NCBI RefSeq assembly: GCF_002250835.2
Contig: NZ_NOJY02000003.1
Span: 1-64,000, forward strand
Source: Romboutsia weinsteinii
GTDB taxonomy: Bacteria > Bacillota > Clostridia > Peptostreptococcales > Peptostreptococcaceae
Direction: 5' to 3'
Length of the DNA: 64,000 nucleotides
Shown one piece after another: positions 1 through 8,876 of the stretch. Positions within the stretch are counted from its first letter, which is position 1. The number at the start of each line of letters is the position of its first letter. The notes under the pieces were generated by a model. It searched no databases and was not told the DNA's origin. It saw only the letters and a program-made list of their open reading frames with translations. A program made the position numbers and the translations under genes.

Positions 1-97
1 TTGTTTGGTTGTTTCAAATTCTATAAATTAACCTACTGTTTAATTTTCAAAGTTCATTTAAGTCACCATGTTGGCGCTTGTTTTTTTCGACTCACTT
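1..97 (-). other. 5' leader of a 16S rRNA (rRNA operon leaving the window)
   Basis: Read on the minus strand this stretch ends with a run like the conserved clostridial pre-16S leader (CTTTGAAAATTAAACAGTAG, then AAACAACCAAACAA). It follows two tandem strong promoters pointing left. The 16S gene itself should begin just outside the window. Recognition is by eye from known clostridial leaders; no rRNA is present here. Confidence 0.7.
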
Positions 98-126
98 AGT
101 ATATCAAAGCATTTTTTGCTTGTCAA
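98..126 (-). promoter_or_regulatory. rRNA operon promoter, proximal
   Basis: On the minus strand a perfect TTGACA (121-126) is followed by a 17-base spacer and TATACT (98-103). Such a near-consensus sigma-A promoter directly upstream of the rRNA leader is typical of rrn operons. Confidence 0.8.
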
Positions 127-183
127 TACTTATTTTGTCGTTTCTTGTCTTTAAGTTTTCTGTGTTTCTTAAGGACAAGTTAT

Positions 184-212
184 ACTTTATCACCTTATTT
201 TACATTCGTCAA
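184..212 (-). promoter_or_regulatory. rRNA operon promoter, distal
   Basis: A second leftward promoter: TTGACG (207-212), 17-base spacer, TAAAGT (184-189). It lies 86 bases upstream of the proximal promoter, giving the tandem arrangement common in Firmicutes rrn operons. Confidence 0.65.
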
Positions 213-398
213 CACTTTTTAATAACTTTTTTAAAATACTTTTATATTTTTTTATAATTATGCCGAAATCACTGTTATTATATTACATTTGTGTAACTGA
301 AAAATACAGCAAACTTCGCTATAATCTAGTAGTATAAGCATGTTGATTTTAGACAATAATCAGAAACAAATATATTATGTGTAAGGGGGAATATAATT

Positions 399-1295
399 AT
401 GCTAAAAAAATCAATTTATTTTTCACTATTATGTTTAATTTGTGTAAACATAGTTGGCTGTAGTTTAAATAAAGACGAAAAATCAGATACCACAGACAAA
501 AACAAACCTGAAAGTACTACTGAAACAAGTACTGTAGAAAAACCTTCAAAAGATAAAGATACTCCACCGCCATCAATAGAAAAAGTAGATGCCTCTAATT
601 TAGACAATACTTCTATTAGTTGGTTTTTCACTCCAAATGATGATCACAAAACTCCTGGTGTTAATAATAATCTAAGCTTTGAATTAAAAGACTATGATGC
701 AATATATACAGGTCCTACCACTAATGATTGTAAAACTTTGTACCTAACTTTTGATGAAGGCTATGAAAATGGATATACCTCTAAAATATTAGATGTTTTA
801 AAAGAGAAAAAAGTACAAGCAGTATTTTTCGTAACATTGCCATACATAGAAGATAATCCAGATCTTATTAAAAGAATGGTTGATGAAGGTCATGTAGTAG
901 GAAATCATAGTAATCACCACCCAGCTATGCCAGACAAATCTTCAGATGTGACTTCTTTTGATTCAGAGTTTACTGATGTTGAAGCAAAATATAAAGAACT
1001 TACTGGCAAAGAAATGGTTAAGTTATTCAGACCTCCTATGGGAGTTTATTCTGAGAAAAGTTTAGCTATGACTAAAAATCTTGGTTATAAATCAGTGTTC
1101 TGGAGCTTTGCTTATTATGATTGGGATCAAGAAAAACAACCTAAGCCTACAGAAGCAAAAGAAAAAATTATGAATCATCTACATGATGGATCTATATTGT
1201 TACTACATGCAGTGTCAGAAACTAATACTAATATCTTAGGTGATGTTATAGATTCTGCAAGAGATATTGGATATAAGTTTGAATTACTAAAATAA
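399..1295 (+). CDS. pdaA: Polysaccharide deacetylase, PdaA type (spore cortex muramic-delta-lactam)
   Basis: A lipoprotein signal peptide (residues 1-20, lipobox I-V-G-C21) and a Ser/Thr/Lys-rich linker precede a NodB-fold deacetylase (about 105-295). The first NodB motif reads TFDEG (117-121) instead of the usual TFDDG; this variation and the following YENGY are hallmarks of PdaA. The metal-binding pair is H170/H174 in HSNHH, and an RPPMG motif follows. PdaA enzymes remove acetyl groups from N-acetylmuramic acid during muramic-delta-lactam synthesis in the spore cortex, outside the forespore membrane. The ATG follows an AAGGGGG ribosome site. The gene stands alone, ending in its own terminator. 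The family call is firm; lipid anchoring is inferred from the lipobox. Confidence 0.88.
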   Translation: MLKKSIYFSLLCLICVNIVGCSLNKDEKSDTTDKNKPESTTETSTVEKPSKDKDTPPPSIEKVDASNLDNTSISWFFTPNDDHKTPGVNNNLSFELKDYDAIYTGPTTNDCKTLYLTFDEGYENGYTSKILDVLKEKKVQAVFFVTLPYIEDNPDLIKRMVDEGHVVGNHSNHHPAMPDKSSDVTSFDSEFTDVEAKYKELTGKEMVKLFRPPMGVYSEKSLAMTKNLGYKSVFWSFAYYDWDQEKQPKPTEAKEKIMNHLHDGSILLLHAVSETNTNILGDVIDSARDIGYKFELLK

Positions 1296-1318
1296 TTTAA
1301 ATAAGCCATAGTAATATC

Positions 1319-1356
1319 AATGAATGTATTATTTTATAGTAGTACATTCATTTTTT
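1319..1356 (+). terminator. Rho-independent terminator of pdaA
   Basis: A 10-bp perfect stem (AATGAATGTA / TACATTCATT) with a 14-base loop is followed by a T run, 23 bases after the pdaA stop. Confidence 0.85.
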
Positions 1357-1401
1357 ATGTATTTAAAATTATAAAAGTAAATAAAGCTAGAATATCTTAA
1401 A

Positions 1402-1439
1402 TAAAAAAGTAGATATCAGCAATTAAGCTAATATCTACT
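1402..1439 (-). terminator. Rho-independent terminator of the permease gene
   Basis: On the minus strand GAGTAGATAT pairs with ATATCTACT and is followed by TTTTTTATTT. It lies just beyond the stop of the leftward permease gene. Confidence 0.85.
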
Positions 1440-1445
1440 CTCTAT

Positions 1446-2819
1446 CTAAATAATAAACATAGCCACAATAGTAGTAACAACAAGACCAACCACTACCGGC
1501 TTAAAGTTTCTCTTAGCCAGCTCAATAGGACTAACACCACATATCGCTGCTGCTGGAATAAGTGCCCAAGGTACTAAACATCCTCCACCTACCCATACTG
1601 CTGCTATCTGACCAAGTGCACACAAAGCTCCAACACTTGCATCTATAGCTGTTCCAAATACTGAAGCAAGTGAACCTGCTAGAGACATTCCAGAGAATCC
1701 CGAACCATCCAACCCTGTTATTGCTCCAACCACAGTTTGAATACTTGCCGCAGCTACATTATTAAATGGAACTGCATTTGAAAGAGCCAGACCTATATCA
1801 GATAACAATCCACCTGAATTTGTAGCCAAAACATTTCCAAATACACCTGTTAAAGGTGCAACTTCTCCCATATAGAAAAATGCTGCTATTGGTATAATTA
1901 TCCCAAAGATTTTTATTCCAAATACAAACCCCTCTACTAGATTGTCACATACCTTATCCAAACTTTTCTTACCGTGATTCATTGTATTTATAATTATAAT
2001 AAGGATTACTGCTGTTCCTCCTAAAAGTGCTGATGCATCTCCACCTTTTAGTTGTAAAGCAGACATTGCTACTATATCTAATACAAAAGCAGTTAATACT
2101 ATAAATGTTGCTATTTTAGCTTTTTTATTAAAATTTTTAACTTCAACTTTCTTAGCTTTACTTAATTCTTCTCTAAACATTCCTTTTTTTATATCTTTTC
2201 TTAGAGTATAAAAAGACATTGATATTGTTACTACTGCCATTACCCAAAATAGTATCATCCCTTGACTCATAACCTCTGCCACTTCAATACCTGCAGCACT
2301 GGCTGTTATAGCTGGAGCCCCTTGTATAACAAAGTCAGTAGATAAAGCAAGACCATGACCAAATAAATTAAGTGCTACTGCAACACCTATTGCAGGTAGA
2401 CCACATCTTATTGCTACTGGTAAAAACACTGCACCTACAAGTGCTACTGCTGGCGATGGCCAGAAAAACCAAGATATTAAAAGCATTACTATACCAATTG
2501 TAAAAAATGCTGTAGTTGAGTTTTTTATTACCTTAGCAAAAGGCTTAACCATATAGTGTATCGCATTGTTATCTTCAAGTGCTTTCGATAAAGCTACCAT
2601 AACGGTTATAATTAAAATAGTAGGTCCAAGTTCATTAAGTGCAATAATACAAGAATTAAATATTGCACCTACAGCTCCTGAAATACTTTGTGTGTAAAAT
2701 AATCCTAAACAGAATACCCCTAGCATACATGGTACTATGGTATCTTTCTTTAATATCATGGTGATTAGTATTATGACCATGAATAAAATATAGATGTAAT
2801 GCGCACCTGTTAGAGCCAT
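1446..2819 (-). CDS. Putative 12-TM permease (ion-transporter / GntP-DcuC-like superfamily)
   Basis: A 457-residue, very hydrophobic protein with about 11-12 membrane segments and a charged cytoplasmic loop near residues 205-230 rich in Lys/Glu. Repeated small-residue stretches (for example WPSPAVALVGAVFLP and AASIQTVVGAITGLDGSG) look like the hairpin regions of ion-transporter superfamily carriers, which move organic anions or amino acids. I recognise the architecture, not the substrate. It lies downstream of glyA in the same direction after a 199-base gap, and the exporter pair on the other side of glyA is of the threonine/serine type. A role in handling a small amino or organic acid is therefore plausible but unproven. 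The ATG follows AAGGGGGAATAAG. Confidence 0.6.
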   Translation of the reverse strand: MALTGAHYIYILFMVIILITMILKKDTIVPCMLGVFCLGLFYTQSISGAVGAIFNSCIIALNELGPTILIITVMVALSKALEDNNAIHYMVKPFAKVIKNSTTAFFTIGIVMLLISWFFWPSPAVALVGAVFLPVAIRCGLPAIGVAVALNLFGHGLALSTDFVIQGAPAITASAAGIEVAEVMSQGMILFWVMAVVTISMSFYTLRKDIKKGMFREELSKAKKVEVKNFNKKAKIATFIVLTAFVLDIVAMSALQLKGGDASALLGGTAVILIIIINTMNHGKKSLDKVCDNLVEGFVFGIKIFGIIIPIAAFFYMGEVAPLTGVFGNVLATNSGGLLSDIGLALSNAVPFNNVAAASIQTVVGAITGLDGSGFSGMSLAGSLASVFGTAIDASVGALCALGQIAAVWVGGGCLVPWALIPAAAICGVSPIELAKRNFKPVVVGLVVTTIVAMFII

Positions 2820-3018
2820 ATCTTATTCCCCCTTATTTGATATAAGATAGTAATATTATATGATTCATACAGATCACTAGTTCCAGTACCATGTCTTCAG
2901 AATATCCTATAGTAGGTCATCTTTACTCCTATTCCACTAGTATGATAGTATTTTACTTCAAAGTTCGATTTGCTTAACCTATTTTAGTCGATAACTCCAT
3001 ACCTTAAACAATATAAAA
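2820..3018 (-). promoter_or_regulatory. Possible structured leader between glyA and the permease gene
   Basis: No terminator or convincing promoter is visible in this 199-base gap. The minus-strand RNA can fold: TCATAC (2942-2947 side) pairs with GTATGA (2865-2870), palindromic ACTAGT copies at 2936-2941 and 2876-2881 flank an inner region, and GAATA/TATTC plus CCTA/TAGG hairpins lie inside. This resembles a multi-branched leader RNA. It does not match any riboswitch consensus I know. Confidence 0.3.
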
Positions 3019-4281
3019 TTATTCAGTAAGTATATACTCATCCATTATTTTATAATCTTCATACAGTGGATATTTTTCAGTAAGACCTATTACTAATTCT
3101 CTAGCCTTTTCTACATTTTTATGAGTCAGGCATAGATCTATAGCCTCTGCCACTGTAGACATATCTTCTTCTTTCATACCTCTTGTAGTAACTGCCGGAG
3201 TTCCAATTCTTATTCCACTGGTTATAATTGCACCTTGAGGGTCATTAGGAATAGTATTTTTATTTGCCGTTATATAAGCATTATCAAGAAGCTTTTCTGC
3301 ATCCTTACCAGTTACATTTTTATTAGTTAAATCTAACAAAATTAAATGATTGTCAGTACCACCACTTACTAATTTAAAATCTCTTTTTGTTAATTCATCA
3401 GCCAATTTTTTAGCATTTTTAACTACTTCTTCTTGATACTCTTTAAATTCTTCCTGTAAAGCTTCCTTAAAACAAACTGCCTTGGCAGCTATTATATGTT
3501 CAAGTGGTCCACCTTGTGTACCAGGGAATATTGCCTTATCTATAGCATTTGCGTATTCTTTTTTACAAAGTATAGCTCCACCACGAGGTCCTCTTAATGT
3601 CTTATGAGTAGTAGTAGTTACAAAATCTGCTACTTCACATGGATTTTGATGAAGACCTGCTGCTACAAGACCTGCTATATGAGCCATATCCACCATAAGC
3701 ATAGCTCCTACCTCATCTGCTATTTCTCTAAACTTTTTAAAATCTATTTCTCTAGGATAAGCACTAGCTCCAGCTACTATAAGCTTTGGTTTTACTTCTT
3801 TAGCTAGACTTCTTACCTCATCAAAATCTATTCTTCCATCTTCTTTACTTACTCCATATTCATGAAAATTAAAGTACTTACCTGATATATTTACAGGAGA
3901 ACCATGAGTCAGATGTCCTCCTTGAGATAAATTCATACCCATTACAGTATCACCCGGTTTAAGGATTGCAAAATATACACCTATGTTTGCATTTGCACCA
4001 GAATGAGGCTGAACATTGGCGTGCTCTGCCTTAAATATCTTTTTTAGTCTTTCTATTGCAATATGTTCTACTTCGTCTATATACTCACAACCTCCATAGT
4101 ACCTCTTACCACAATAGCCTTCTGCATACTTGTTAGTCAGATGACTTCCCATAGTCTCCATCACTGCTACTGAAACAATATTTTCAGATGCGATTAGCTC
4201 TATGTTTCTTTGTTGTCTTTGTAATTCTCTTTGCATACTTGTATACACTTCTCTGTCTGCATTTTTCAAATTATCAAACAT
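3019..4281 (-). CDS. glyA: Serine hydroxymethyltransferase
   Basis: A PLP enzyme of fold type I that interconverts serine and glycine with tetrahydrofolate in the cytoplasm. The N-terminal LIASEN motif, [22 protein letters not shown] and the PLP-lysine motif [11 protein letters not shown] are all present and the length (420 residues) is standard. A GTG at 4290 is in frame, but the ATG at 4281 sits 6 bases after AAGGGTG and gives the usual N-terminus MFDNL, so I chose it. A short inverted repeat lies in the leader (AATAACTAT / AATAGTTAT near 4340-4370). The gene is divergent from a threonine/serine-exporter pair and upstream of a permease gene, suggesting a serine/glycine-centred neighbourhood. 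Confidence 0.95.
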   Translation of the reverse strand: MFDNLKNADREVYTSMQRELQRQQRNIELIASENIVSVAVMETMGSHLTNKYAEGYCGKRYYGGCEYIDEVEHIAIERLKKIFKAEHANVQPHSGANANIGVYFAILKPGDTVMGMNLSQGGHLTHGSPVNISGKYFNFHEYGVSKEDGRIDFDEVRSLAKEVKPKLIVAGASAYPREIDFKKFREIADEVGAMLMVDMAHIAGLVAAGLHQNPCEVADFVTTTTHKTLRGPRGGAILCKKEYANAIDKAIFPGTQGGPLEHIIAAKAVCFKEALQEEFKEYQEEVVKNAKKLADELTKRDFKLVSGGTDNHLILLDLTNKNVTGKDAEKLLDNAYITANKNTIPNDPQGAIITSGIRIGTPAVTTRGMKEEDMSTVAEAIDLCLTHKNVEKARELVIGLTEKYPLYEDYKIMDEYILTE

Positions 4282-4462
4282 AACAATCACCCTTTTATTA
4301 ATTTATAATTTTTTAGATTTGGTGCAAAATATACTGTAAATAACTATCTATATAAATAGTTATATTATATACTTATTTACTCCTCTTTTAGTTAATACTA
4401 AATTTACACATATTAATGAATTTTTTGAAATAAATTAATTAAGAATCTTAACATAATAACTG

Positions 4463-4491
4463 TATAATCATAATGAAATATTTGGTATAAT
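4463..4491 (+). promoter_or_regulatory. Candidate promoters of the exporter pair
   Basis: Two TATAAT hexamers occur, at 4463-4468 and 4486-4491. The second is preceded by TGG, giving an extended -10 (TGGTATAAT), and lies 38 bases from the start codon. The -35 regions are poor, so which one is used is uncertain. Confidence 0.45.
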
Positions 4492-4523
4492 CTTTATATT
4501 AATTTTTAATTTGGAGGTGTGAC

Positions 4524-5312
4524 ATGATTGAAGATAATGCTACTAAATACAAGAAAAGCGTCTTAAGGCTTTCTTTATTTCTAGGAGAACTAATGCTTTC
4601 AAATGGTGCCGAGACATATAGAGTTGAAGATAGTATTGTTAGAGTCTGTAGATCAAGGGGCTTTAACCACGTAACTGTCTTTACTTCTCCTACCGTAATA
4701 ATAATCTCAGATGAAAGATTTGATGGTTTTACCTTTATGAAGACTATCAAAAGTAGGTCTATAAATTTAAATAAAATTTCTCTATTGAATAACTTCTCTA
4801 GAGAATTTGTAACAAACAATGAATTATCTGTAGAAGAGGCAATGAGAGAACTTAAAATTATAAGCTCAGTTAATCCTTATCCATCTTGGGTTGTATCAGT
4901 AGCTACCGGACTTGCATCTGCATCTTTTGGTTACTTACTTGGTGGTACTTCTATGCTTGACTTTAGTTTTACATTTATAATTTCCATATTTGCTATGTAT
5001 GTTTATGGTAAAATAATGAAACTTAGCGGTATACCCGCATTTTCAACAATGATAGCTTCACTAATAATATCTGTATCAGGGGTGTTATTAACTGAGATAG
5101 GTATACTAGATACACCAAGGATGTTAATAGTTGGTTCAATAATGCCACTGCTTCCAGGTATGTCATTTATTAAAGGTATAAGAGATTTAATTTCTGGAGA
5201 TTTAATTTCTGGAGTAGCTCGTGCCTTTGATGCCGGTATGACTGCCGTATCCATTGCAGCTGGTGTTGGATTTGTTCTAGATATATGGTTTAGAATAGGA
5301 GGGTCTCTATAA
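4524..5312 (+). CDS. Threonine/serine exporter family protein, large subunit (ThrE N-part, YjjP type)
   Basis: The N-terminus carries the family signature GELMLSNGAETYRVEDS (about residues 21-37). A soluble region follows to about residue 110, then five or so membrane segments (about 118-260). In ThrE of Corynebacterium these modules are one protein; in E. coli YjjP/YjjB and here they are split. YjjP/YjjB has been linked to succinate export and ThrE to threonine/serine export, so the substrate is open; the divergent glyA favours serine or threonine. Its TAA overlaps the ATG of the next gene by one base. The start follows TTTGGAGGTG. Confidence 0.78.
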   Translation: MIEDNATKYKKSVLRLSLFLGELMLSNGAETYRVEDSIVRVCRSRGFNHVTVFTSPTVIIISDERFDGFTFMKTIKSRSINLNKISLLNNFSREFVTNNELSVEEAMRELKIISSVNPYPSWVVSVATGLASASFGYLLGGTSMLDFSFTFIISIFAMYVYGKIMKLSGIPAFSTMIASLIISVSGVLLTEIGILDTPRMLIVGSIMPLLPGMSFIKGIRDLISGDLISGVARAFDAGMTAVSIAAGVGFVLDIWFRIGGSL

Positions 5313-5785
5313 TGAGTGATATTCCTTTAATTGCACATTTTTTCTTTTCACTTGTAGCTACTGTAGGATTTGGTATATTTTTTAACTCACCGATTCAAGC
5401 TTTAGCTCCTGCCGGAATAACAGGTGGTCTAGGATGGTGTATTTATATACTACTAATGAAGTTTTCTTCTAGTGCTATTTTTGCAAACTTTGTAGCTGCT
5501 ATGTTTGTATCATGGGTTAGTGAGTACCTTGCTAGAAAAATGAAGCATCCAGCTATTTTGTTCGTTATACCAGGTATTATACCTTTAGTTCCAGGACTTG
5601 GGCTATATAACACAATGCTTTATTTAGTTCAAGGAGATTACAACTTAGCTATATCTACAGGCGCGGATACTTTCTTTATAAGTGGAGCTATAGCTCTGGG
5701 AGTACTTGTTATAACTTCTCTTGCTAGAACTTTATTCTTAATAAACTTAAGAAAGAAGATGCCTATTAAGATAGAAAAAGAGTAA
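5312..5785 (+). CDS. Threonine/serine exporter family protein, small subunit (YjjB type)
   Basis: A 157-residue membrane protein with about five segments and the motif FVIPGIIPLVPG (about residues 87-98), matching the motif MPLLPGMSFIKG in the upstream partner. This repetition fits the duplicated halves of the ThrE family. The start codon overlaps the partner's stop by one base and is preceded by AGGAGGG, so translation is coupled. The two proteins very probably form one transporter. Confidence 0.75.
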   Translation: MSDIPLIAHFFFSLVATVGFGIFFNSPIQALAPAGITGGLGWCIYILLMKFSSSAIFANFVAAMFVSWVSEYLARKMKHPAILFVIPGIIPLVPGLGLYNTMLYLVQGDYNLAISTGADTFFISGAIALGVLVITSLARTLFLINLRKKMPIKIEKE

Positions 5786-5819
5786 GGTAAATCATATAAG
5801 ATTTACCTTACTCTTTTTT
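5776..5819 (+). terminator. Rho-independent terminator of the exporter pair
   Basis: A long stem (AAAAGAGTAAGGTAAAT / ATTTACCTTACTCTTTT) that includes the stop codon of the small subunit, followed by T residues. Confidence 0.9.
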
Positions 5820-5888
5820 ATAACCATTTTTATATAATAAATACTACTTTATACTTACTCTTTATACAGTTTTTTGTAGTTATATAAA

Positions 5889-6281
5889 CTATTTATCATT
5901 TGCCTTACGTTCAGCTTCTATATTTTTATCTATAGTAGATTTTAACTTTTCGCCTTTTTCCTTAGTTATAACATTTTGCTCAACCATCTCATCTATTCTA
6001 GAATGTCTTTTCTTTTTCATTTCTTCCATCTTCTTAGTATTATAATTTTCTATATTTTTTATATCCTTGTCATCTAGTACTCCAGACTTTTTAAGTTCAT
6101 CAACACTATTGTCAAATATTTCTTTACCTCTTTTCATATGTTGCCCATGAGATGGGGGACAACATCTATCTTCCATAGTTGTTGTATTGTTGTTTGTTTC
6201 TTCAGCATTTATCATCATAGCTCCACTTCCAAAAACTATTGCTAAAGACATTAACCCAGCTATTATTTTCTTATTTCTCAT
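5889..6281 (-). CDS. Small secreted protein with Cys/His segment, downstream of a two-component system
   Basis: A 130-residue protein with a clear signal peptide (cleavage near INA-EE, about residue 26). A short segment RCCPPSHGQHMKRG (about 39-52) holds two Cys and two His, followed by a charged, helical region rich in Lys and Glu. Similar small secreted helical proteins (DUF2680-like) sit beside two-component systems; I can only call the resemblance loose. The Cys/His segment could bind a metal. It lies 66 bases after the kinase gene but also has a good promoter of its own overlapped by a palindrome. The ATG follows AAGGAGGT. Confidence 0.6.
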   Translation of the reverse strand: MRNKKIIAGLMSLAIVFGSGAMMINAEETNNNTTTMEDRCCPPSHGQHMKRGKEIFDNSVDELKKSGVLDDKDIKNIENYNTKKMEEMKKKRHSRIDEMVEQNVITKEKGEKLKSTIDKNIEAERKANDK

Positions 6282-6310
6282 ATTATACCTCCTTAAAATT
6301 TGTTTGTACT

Positions 6311-6345
6311 ATTATAATGTGCTTTTTTCTTAAGGCAACCTTAAG
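6311..6345 (-). promoter_or_regulatory. Promoter with overlapping palindrome upstream of the secreted protein gene
   Basis: On the minus strand TTGCCT (6333-6338), a 16-base spacer and TATAAT (6311-6316) form a good promoter. The -35 lies inside a 7-bp palindrome with a 3-base centre (CTTAAGG / CCTTAAG, 6329-6345), and a further ACTTAA half-site lies just upstream. Such a site is a natural target for the neighbouring OmpR-type regulator; that link is inference. Confidence 0.55.
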
Positions 6346-6347
6346 TT

Positions 6348-7595
6348 TTAAGTTTTTTTATTTGGTATATATATGTAAAAACAACTTCCTTTTCCTAATT
6401 TAGAATCTACTTCTATACGTCCATTTAAATTAGATATTATTGTTTTGGCTATTGATAATCCTATTCCAGAACCTTCAATATTGCTTTTTCTTGATTTTGG
6501 AGATCTATAGAATCTATTAAATATGTGATTAACTTCATCTTCACTTATTCCAATTCCGCTATCACTAATATCTATTCTTAAATAACCTTTTACATCTTGA
6601 AGCTTAATTTTTATAATATCTTTGCTGCTGGTATACTTTACTGCATTGTCTATAAATATAGCAATCAATTGCCTAATTTTTTCTTCATCAGAATATATAA
6701 AGTTATTGTGCTTTAATCTATTCTCAGATATTATTTCTTTGTTTTGCATAGCTATCAAGTCTACATACTCATCTATTATTGCTTCTACAAGCTCAACTAT
6801 ATCAAACCTAGAGTAGTTGACTTTAACTATAGAGTCTTCTTTTGTAAGCTTCAATAAATCACTTATAATCTTTCTAAGACTTCTACTTTCCTTCATAATA
6901 ATAGATAAATTATTTATCTCATCTTCAACAGTACTCTTTGGTCTTGTCATTATGCTTTCTAATTTTGCAAATATAATAGTCAAAGGTGTCCTAAGTTCAT
7001 GAGATGCATCTTGAACAAACAGTATTTGATTTTCCCAAGAAGATTTTATTGGTTGTAGTGTTCTTTTAGTTAAAAAACAACTTACTAGATAAACACTACC
7101 CGAGAATATTATCCCAGATATTATCAAAACAAATCTTAATTGCTTTAATAAATCTACTTCAATATCTACTCTTTTTATAATCTCAATTGTATAATCTCCA
7201 CTAGTTTTCTTAAGTTCTCTAAAGTAATATCCATTATAAAAATAAGAGCTTATTCCATCAGCAACCTTATCCTTATAATTATAAGGTCTTATAGTTTCTA
7301 TACTTTCTCGTAAATGCCCTCTCATTTCACCAGTATCTATTAATGAATTGCCATTCCAAACATATACAATATATCCTCTAATATTGTTGGGTCTGTTTCT
7401 AACTTCTTTATATTCTAGTTGCTTAATAATAAAATCATATTGTCTATTCAATGCTATATCTATTTTTTTATATGTTAAATTATTAAAGTAAAAGTATATA
7501 AATATAATAAATATAAAAAACAAAACCCCTACTGCCAAAGTATTTATTCTTATTAAGTCTCTTCTTGTTTTAGATAAAATATTTTTATTTATCAT
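6348..7595 (-). CDS. Sensor histidine kinase (HisKA type)
   Basis: Two membrane segments (about residues 13-35 and 157-180) flank an extracellular sensor region of about 120 residues. A short linker, the DHp helix with the phospho-acceptor motif ASHELRTP, and an HATPase domain with SDSGIGIS and GSGIGLSIAK follow. It would phosphorylate the upstream OmpR-type regulator. The ATG at 7595 overlaps the end of the regulator gene; a TTG one codon earlier is also possible. The sensor domain is not one I recognise. The gene downstream encodes a secreted Cys/His protein, which may be part of the stimulus or response. Confidence 0.88.
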   Translation of the reverse strand: MINKNILSKTRRDLIRINTLAVGVLFFIFIIFIYFYFNNLTYKKIDIALNRQYDFIIKQLEYKEVRNRPNNIRGYIVYVWNGNSLIDTGEMRGHLRESIETIRPYNYKDKVADGISSYFYNGYYFRELKKTSGDYTIEIIKRVDIEVDLLKQLRFVLIISGIIFSGSVYLVSCFLTKRTLQPIKSSWENQILFVQDASHELRTPLTIIFAKLESIMTRPKSTVEDEINNLSIIMKESRSLRKIISDLLKLTKEDSIVKVNYSRFDIVELVEAIIDEYVDLIAMQNKEIISENRLKHNNFIYSDEEKIRQLIAIFIDNAVKYTSSKDIIKIKLQDVKGYLRIDISDSGIGISEDEVNHIFNRFYRSPKSRKSNIEGSGIGLSIAKTIISNLNGRIEVDSKLGKGSCFYIYIPNKKT

Positions 7596-8256
7596 CAAAG
7601 ATATATCCTATACCTCTTTTAGTTTTTATATACTTATTATAATCATACTCACTTAAGCTTTTTCTCAAATTACTAATATGTACCTCAACAATCTCCATAG
7701 GTATACTACAATCACTTCCCCATACTCTGTCATATATTTTTTCCTTAAGTAACACAGTTCCTTTATTGATAAGAAGATACTCAAGTATATCAAGCTGTTT
7801 TTTTGGAAGCTCTAACTCTTCTCTTCCTATAAACAACTTCCTACTATCTATATCCAAATTTAAATCTTTAAATTCAAGTGTATTACCAATGGACATCATA
7901 TTATTGGTTCTAAATATTGCATATATCCTCGCTACTAGTTCTTCCATATAAAATGGCTTAGTTATATAATCATTAGCACCCATATCAAAAGCACCCACCT
8001 TATCATCTAGTGCTTCTTTGGCAGTTAGCATAATTACAGGTAATTTCATTCCCTTACTTCTAATATTTTTTAAGATATCTATACCACTTATATCGGGTAG
8101 CATAATATCCAATATAATTAAGTCGTATATATTATCACTTATATTTTTAAGTGCTTCTATACCATTATTGATACTATCTACTTCAAAATGAGATGATAAT
8201 TCTTGCTTTATAGTGTTTGCAAGTAATATATTGTCTTCTACAACTAATATTTTCAC
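7585..8256 (-). CDS. Response regulator, OmpR/PhoB family
   Basis: A receiver domain with the acidic pair E7/D8, phospho-acceptor D50 (LIILDIMLP), the switch Thr in MLTAKE and the conserved Lys in TKPF, followed by a C-terminal winged helix (EVHISNLRKSL, KTKRGIGYIF). Two in-frame GTG starts exist. The one at 8256 gives MKILVVEDN and lies 6 bases after AAGGGGTGAG, so it is preferred over that at 8262. It is translationally coupled to the kinase gene. Confidence 0.88.
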   Translation of the reverse strand: MKILVVEDNILLANTIKQELSSHFEVDSINNGIEALKNISDNIYDLIILDIMLPDISGIDILKNIRSKGMKLPVIMLTAKEALDDKVGAFDMGANDYITKPFYMEELVARIYAIFRTNNMMSIGNTLEFKDLNLDIDSRKLFIGREELELPKKQLDILEYLLINKGTVLLKEKIYDRVWGSDCSIPMEIVEVHISNLRKSLSEYDYNKYIKTKRGIGYIFDDK

Positions 8257-8453
8257 TAACACTCACCCCTTATTAATAAGTTTAATAGCTATAATTTTCC
8301 CATTTTTTGTTAGATATATCCATATTCTATAGTACTAATACGTCATATAAGAATATATATATAATTTTTTATATTTTTTTATAAAAATTGTCACAAATTA
8401 TGAAGTTTTATTCGTTATATATAATAGATAGAAAATAAAAGGGGTTATTATAT

Positions 8454-8543
8454 ATGAAGATTAATTTTATTTTAGATTTGTTACTTGCATTTAGTGTACT
8501 TGGCTTGCTATTATCTATTTGTGTAATAGTTTATCTTTTTTAA
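8454..8543 (+). CDS. 29-residue single-TM peptide (KdpF-like size)
   Basis: A short reading frame opening with MKINFILDLLLAF and ending in VIVYLF, almost wholly hydrophobic, so one membrane span. An AAAGGGG ribosome site lies 9 bases before the ATG. It ends 24 bases before the next rightward gene and so is probably cotranscribed with it. It has the size and shape of KdpF or other small membrane regulators, but no kdp gene is near. Coding is supported only by the ribosome site, spacing and hydrophobic pattern. Confidence 0.45.
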   Translation: MKINFILDLLLAFSVLGLLLSICVIVYLF

Positions 8544-8567
8544 TAATCAATAGGGGGAAATCTGCAT

Positions 8568-8876
8568 ATGAACGTCTTTATCATAATAGGTGTTTTATTT
8601 ATTCCTTGTTTTATATTTTATAATTTATGGTGTCTAAAAAATAGAAAAGTGTCAAGCTGGATAGGTAATAAACATCAAGTTACTCAAGATATTTATTTTA
8701 AATTTCAATTTATAAGCTGTATATTTACATGTACTCTTATGGCACTATTCGCTATTTTCGCTACTATTTCAAACTTAGGTAATGAGTATATTGTTTTACT
8801 AGTAATATTATTTCATATTTCAATTTCTATAACTAAGTTTGTTGCAACGAAAAAAAACTACATATCAAGAATCTAA
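8568..8876 (+). CDS. Hypothetical membrane protein, 102 residues
   Basis: Three probable membrane segments (about residues 3-20, 46-68 and 73-92) and a Lys-rich C-terminus. A good ribosome site (AGGGGGAAA) precedes the ATG. I do not recognise a family. It is probably expressed together with the 29-residue peptide upstream. Its stop codon overlaps, on the opposite strand, the end of an amidase remnant. Confidence 0.55.
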   Translation: MNVFIIIGVLFIPCFIFYNLWCLKNRKVSSWIGNKHQVTQDIYFKFQFISCIFTCTLMALFAIFATISNLGNEYIVLLVILFHISISITKFVATKKNYISRI

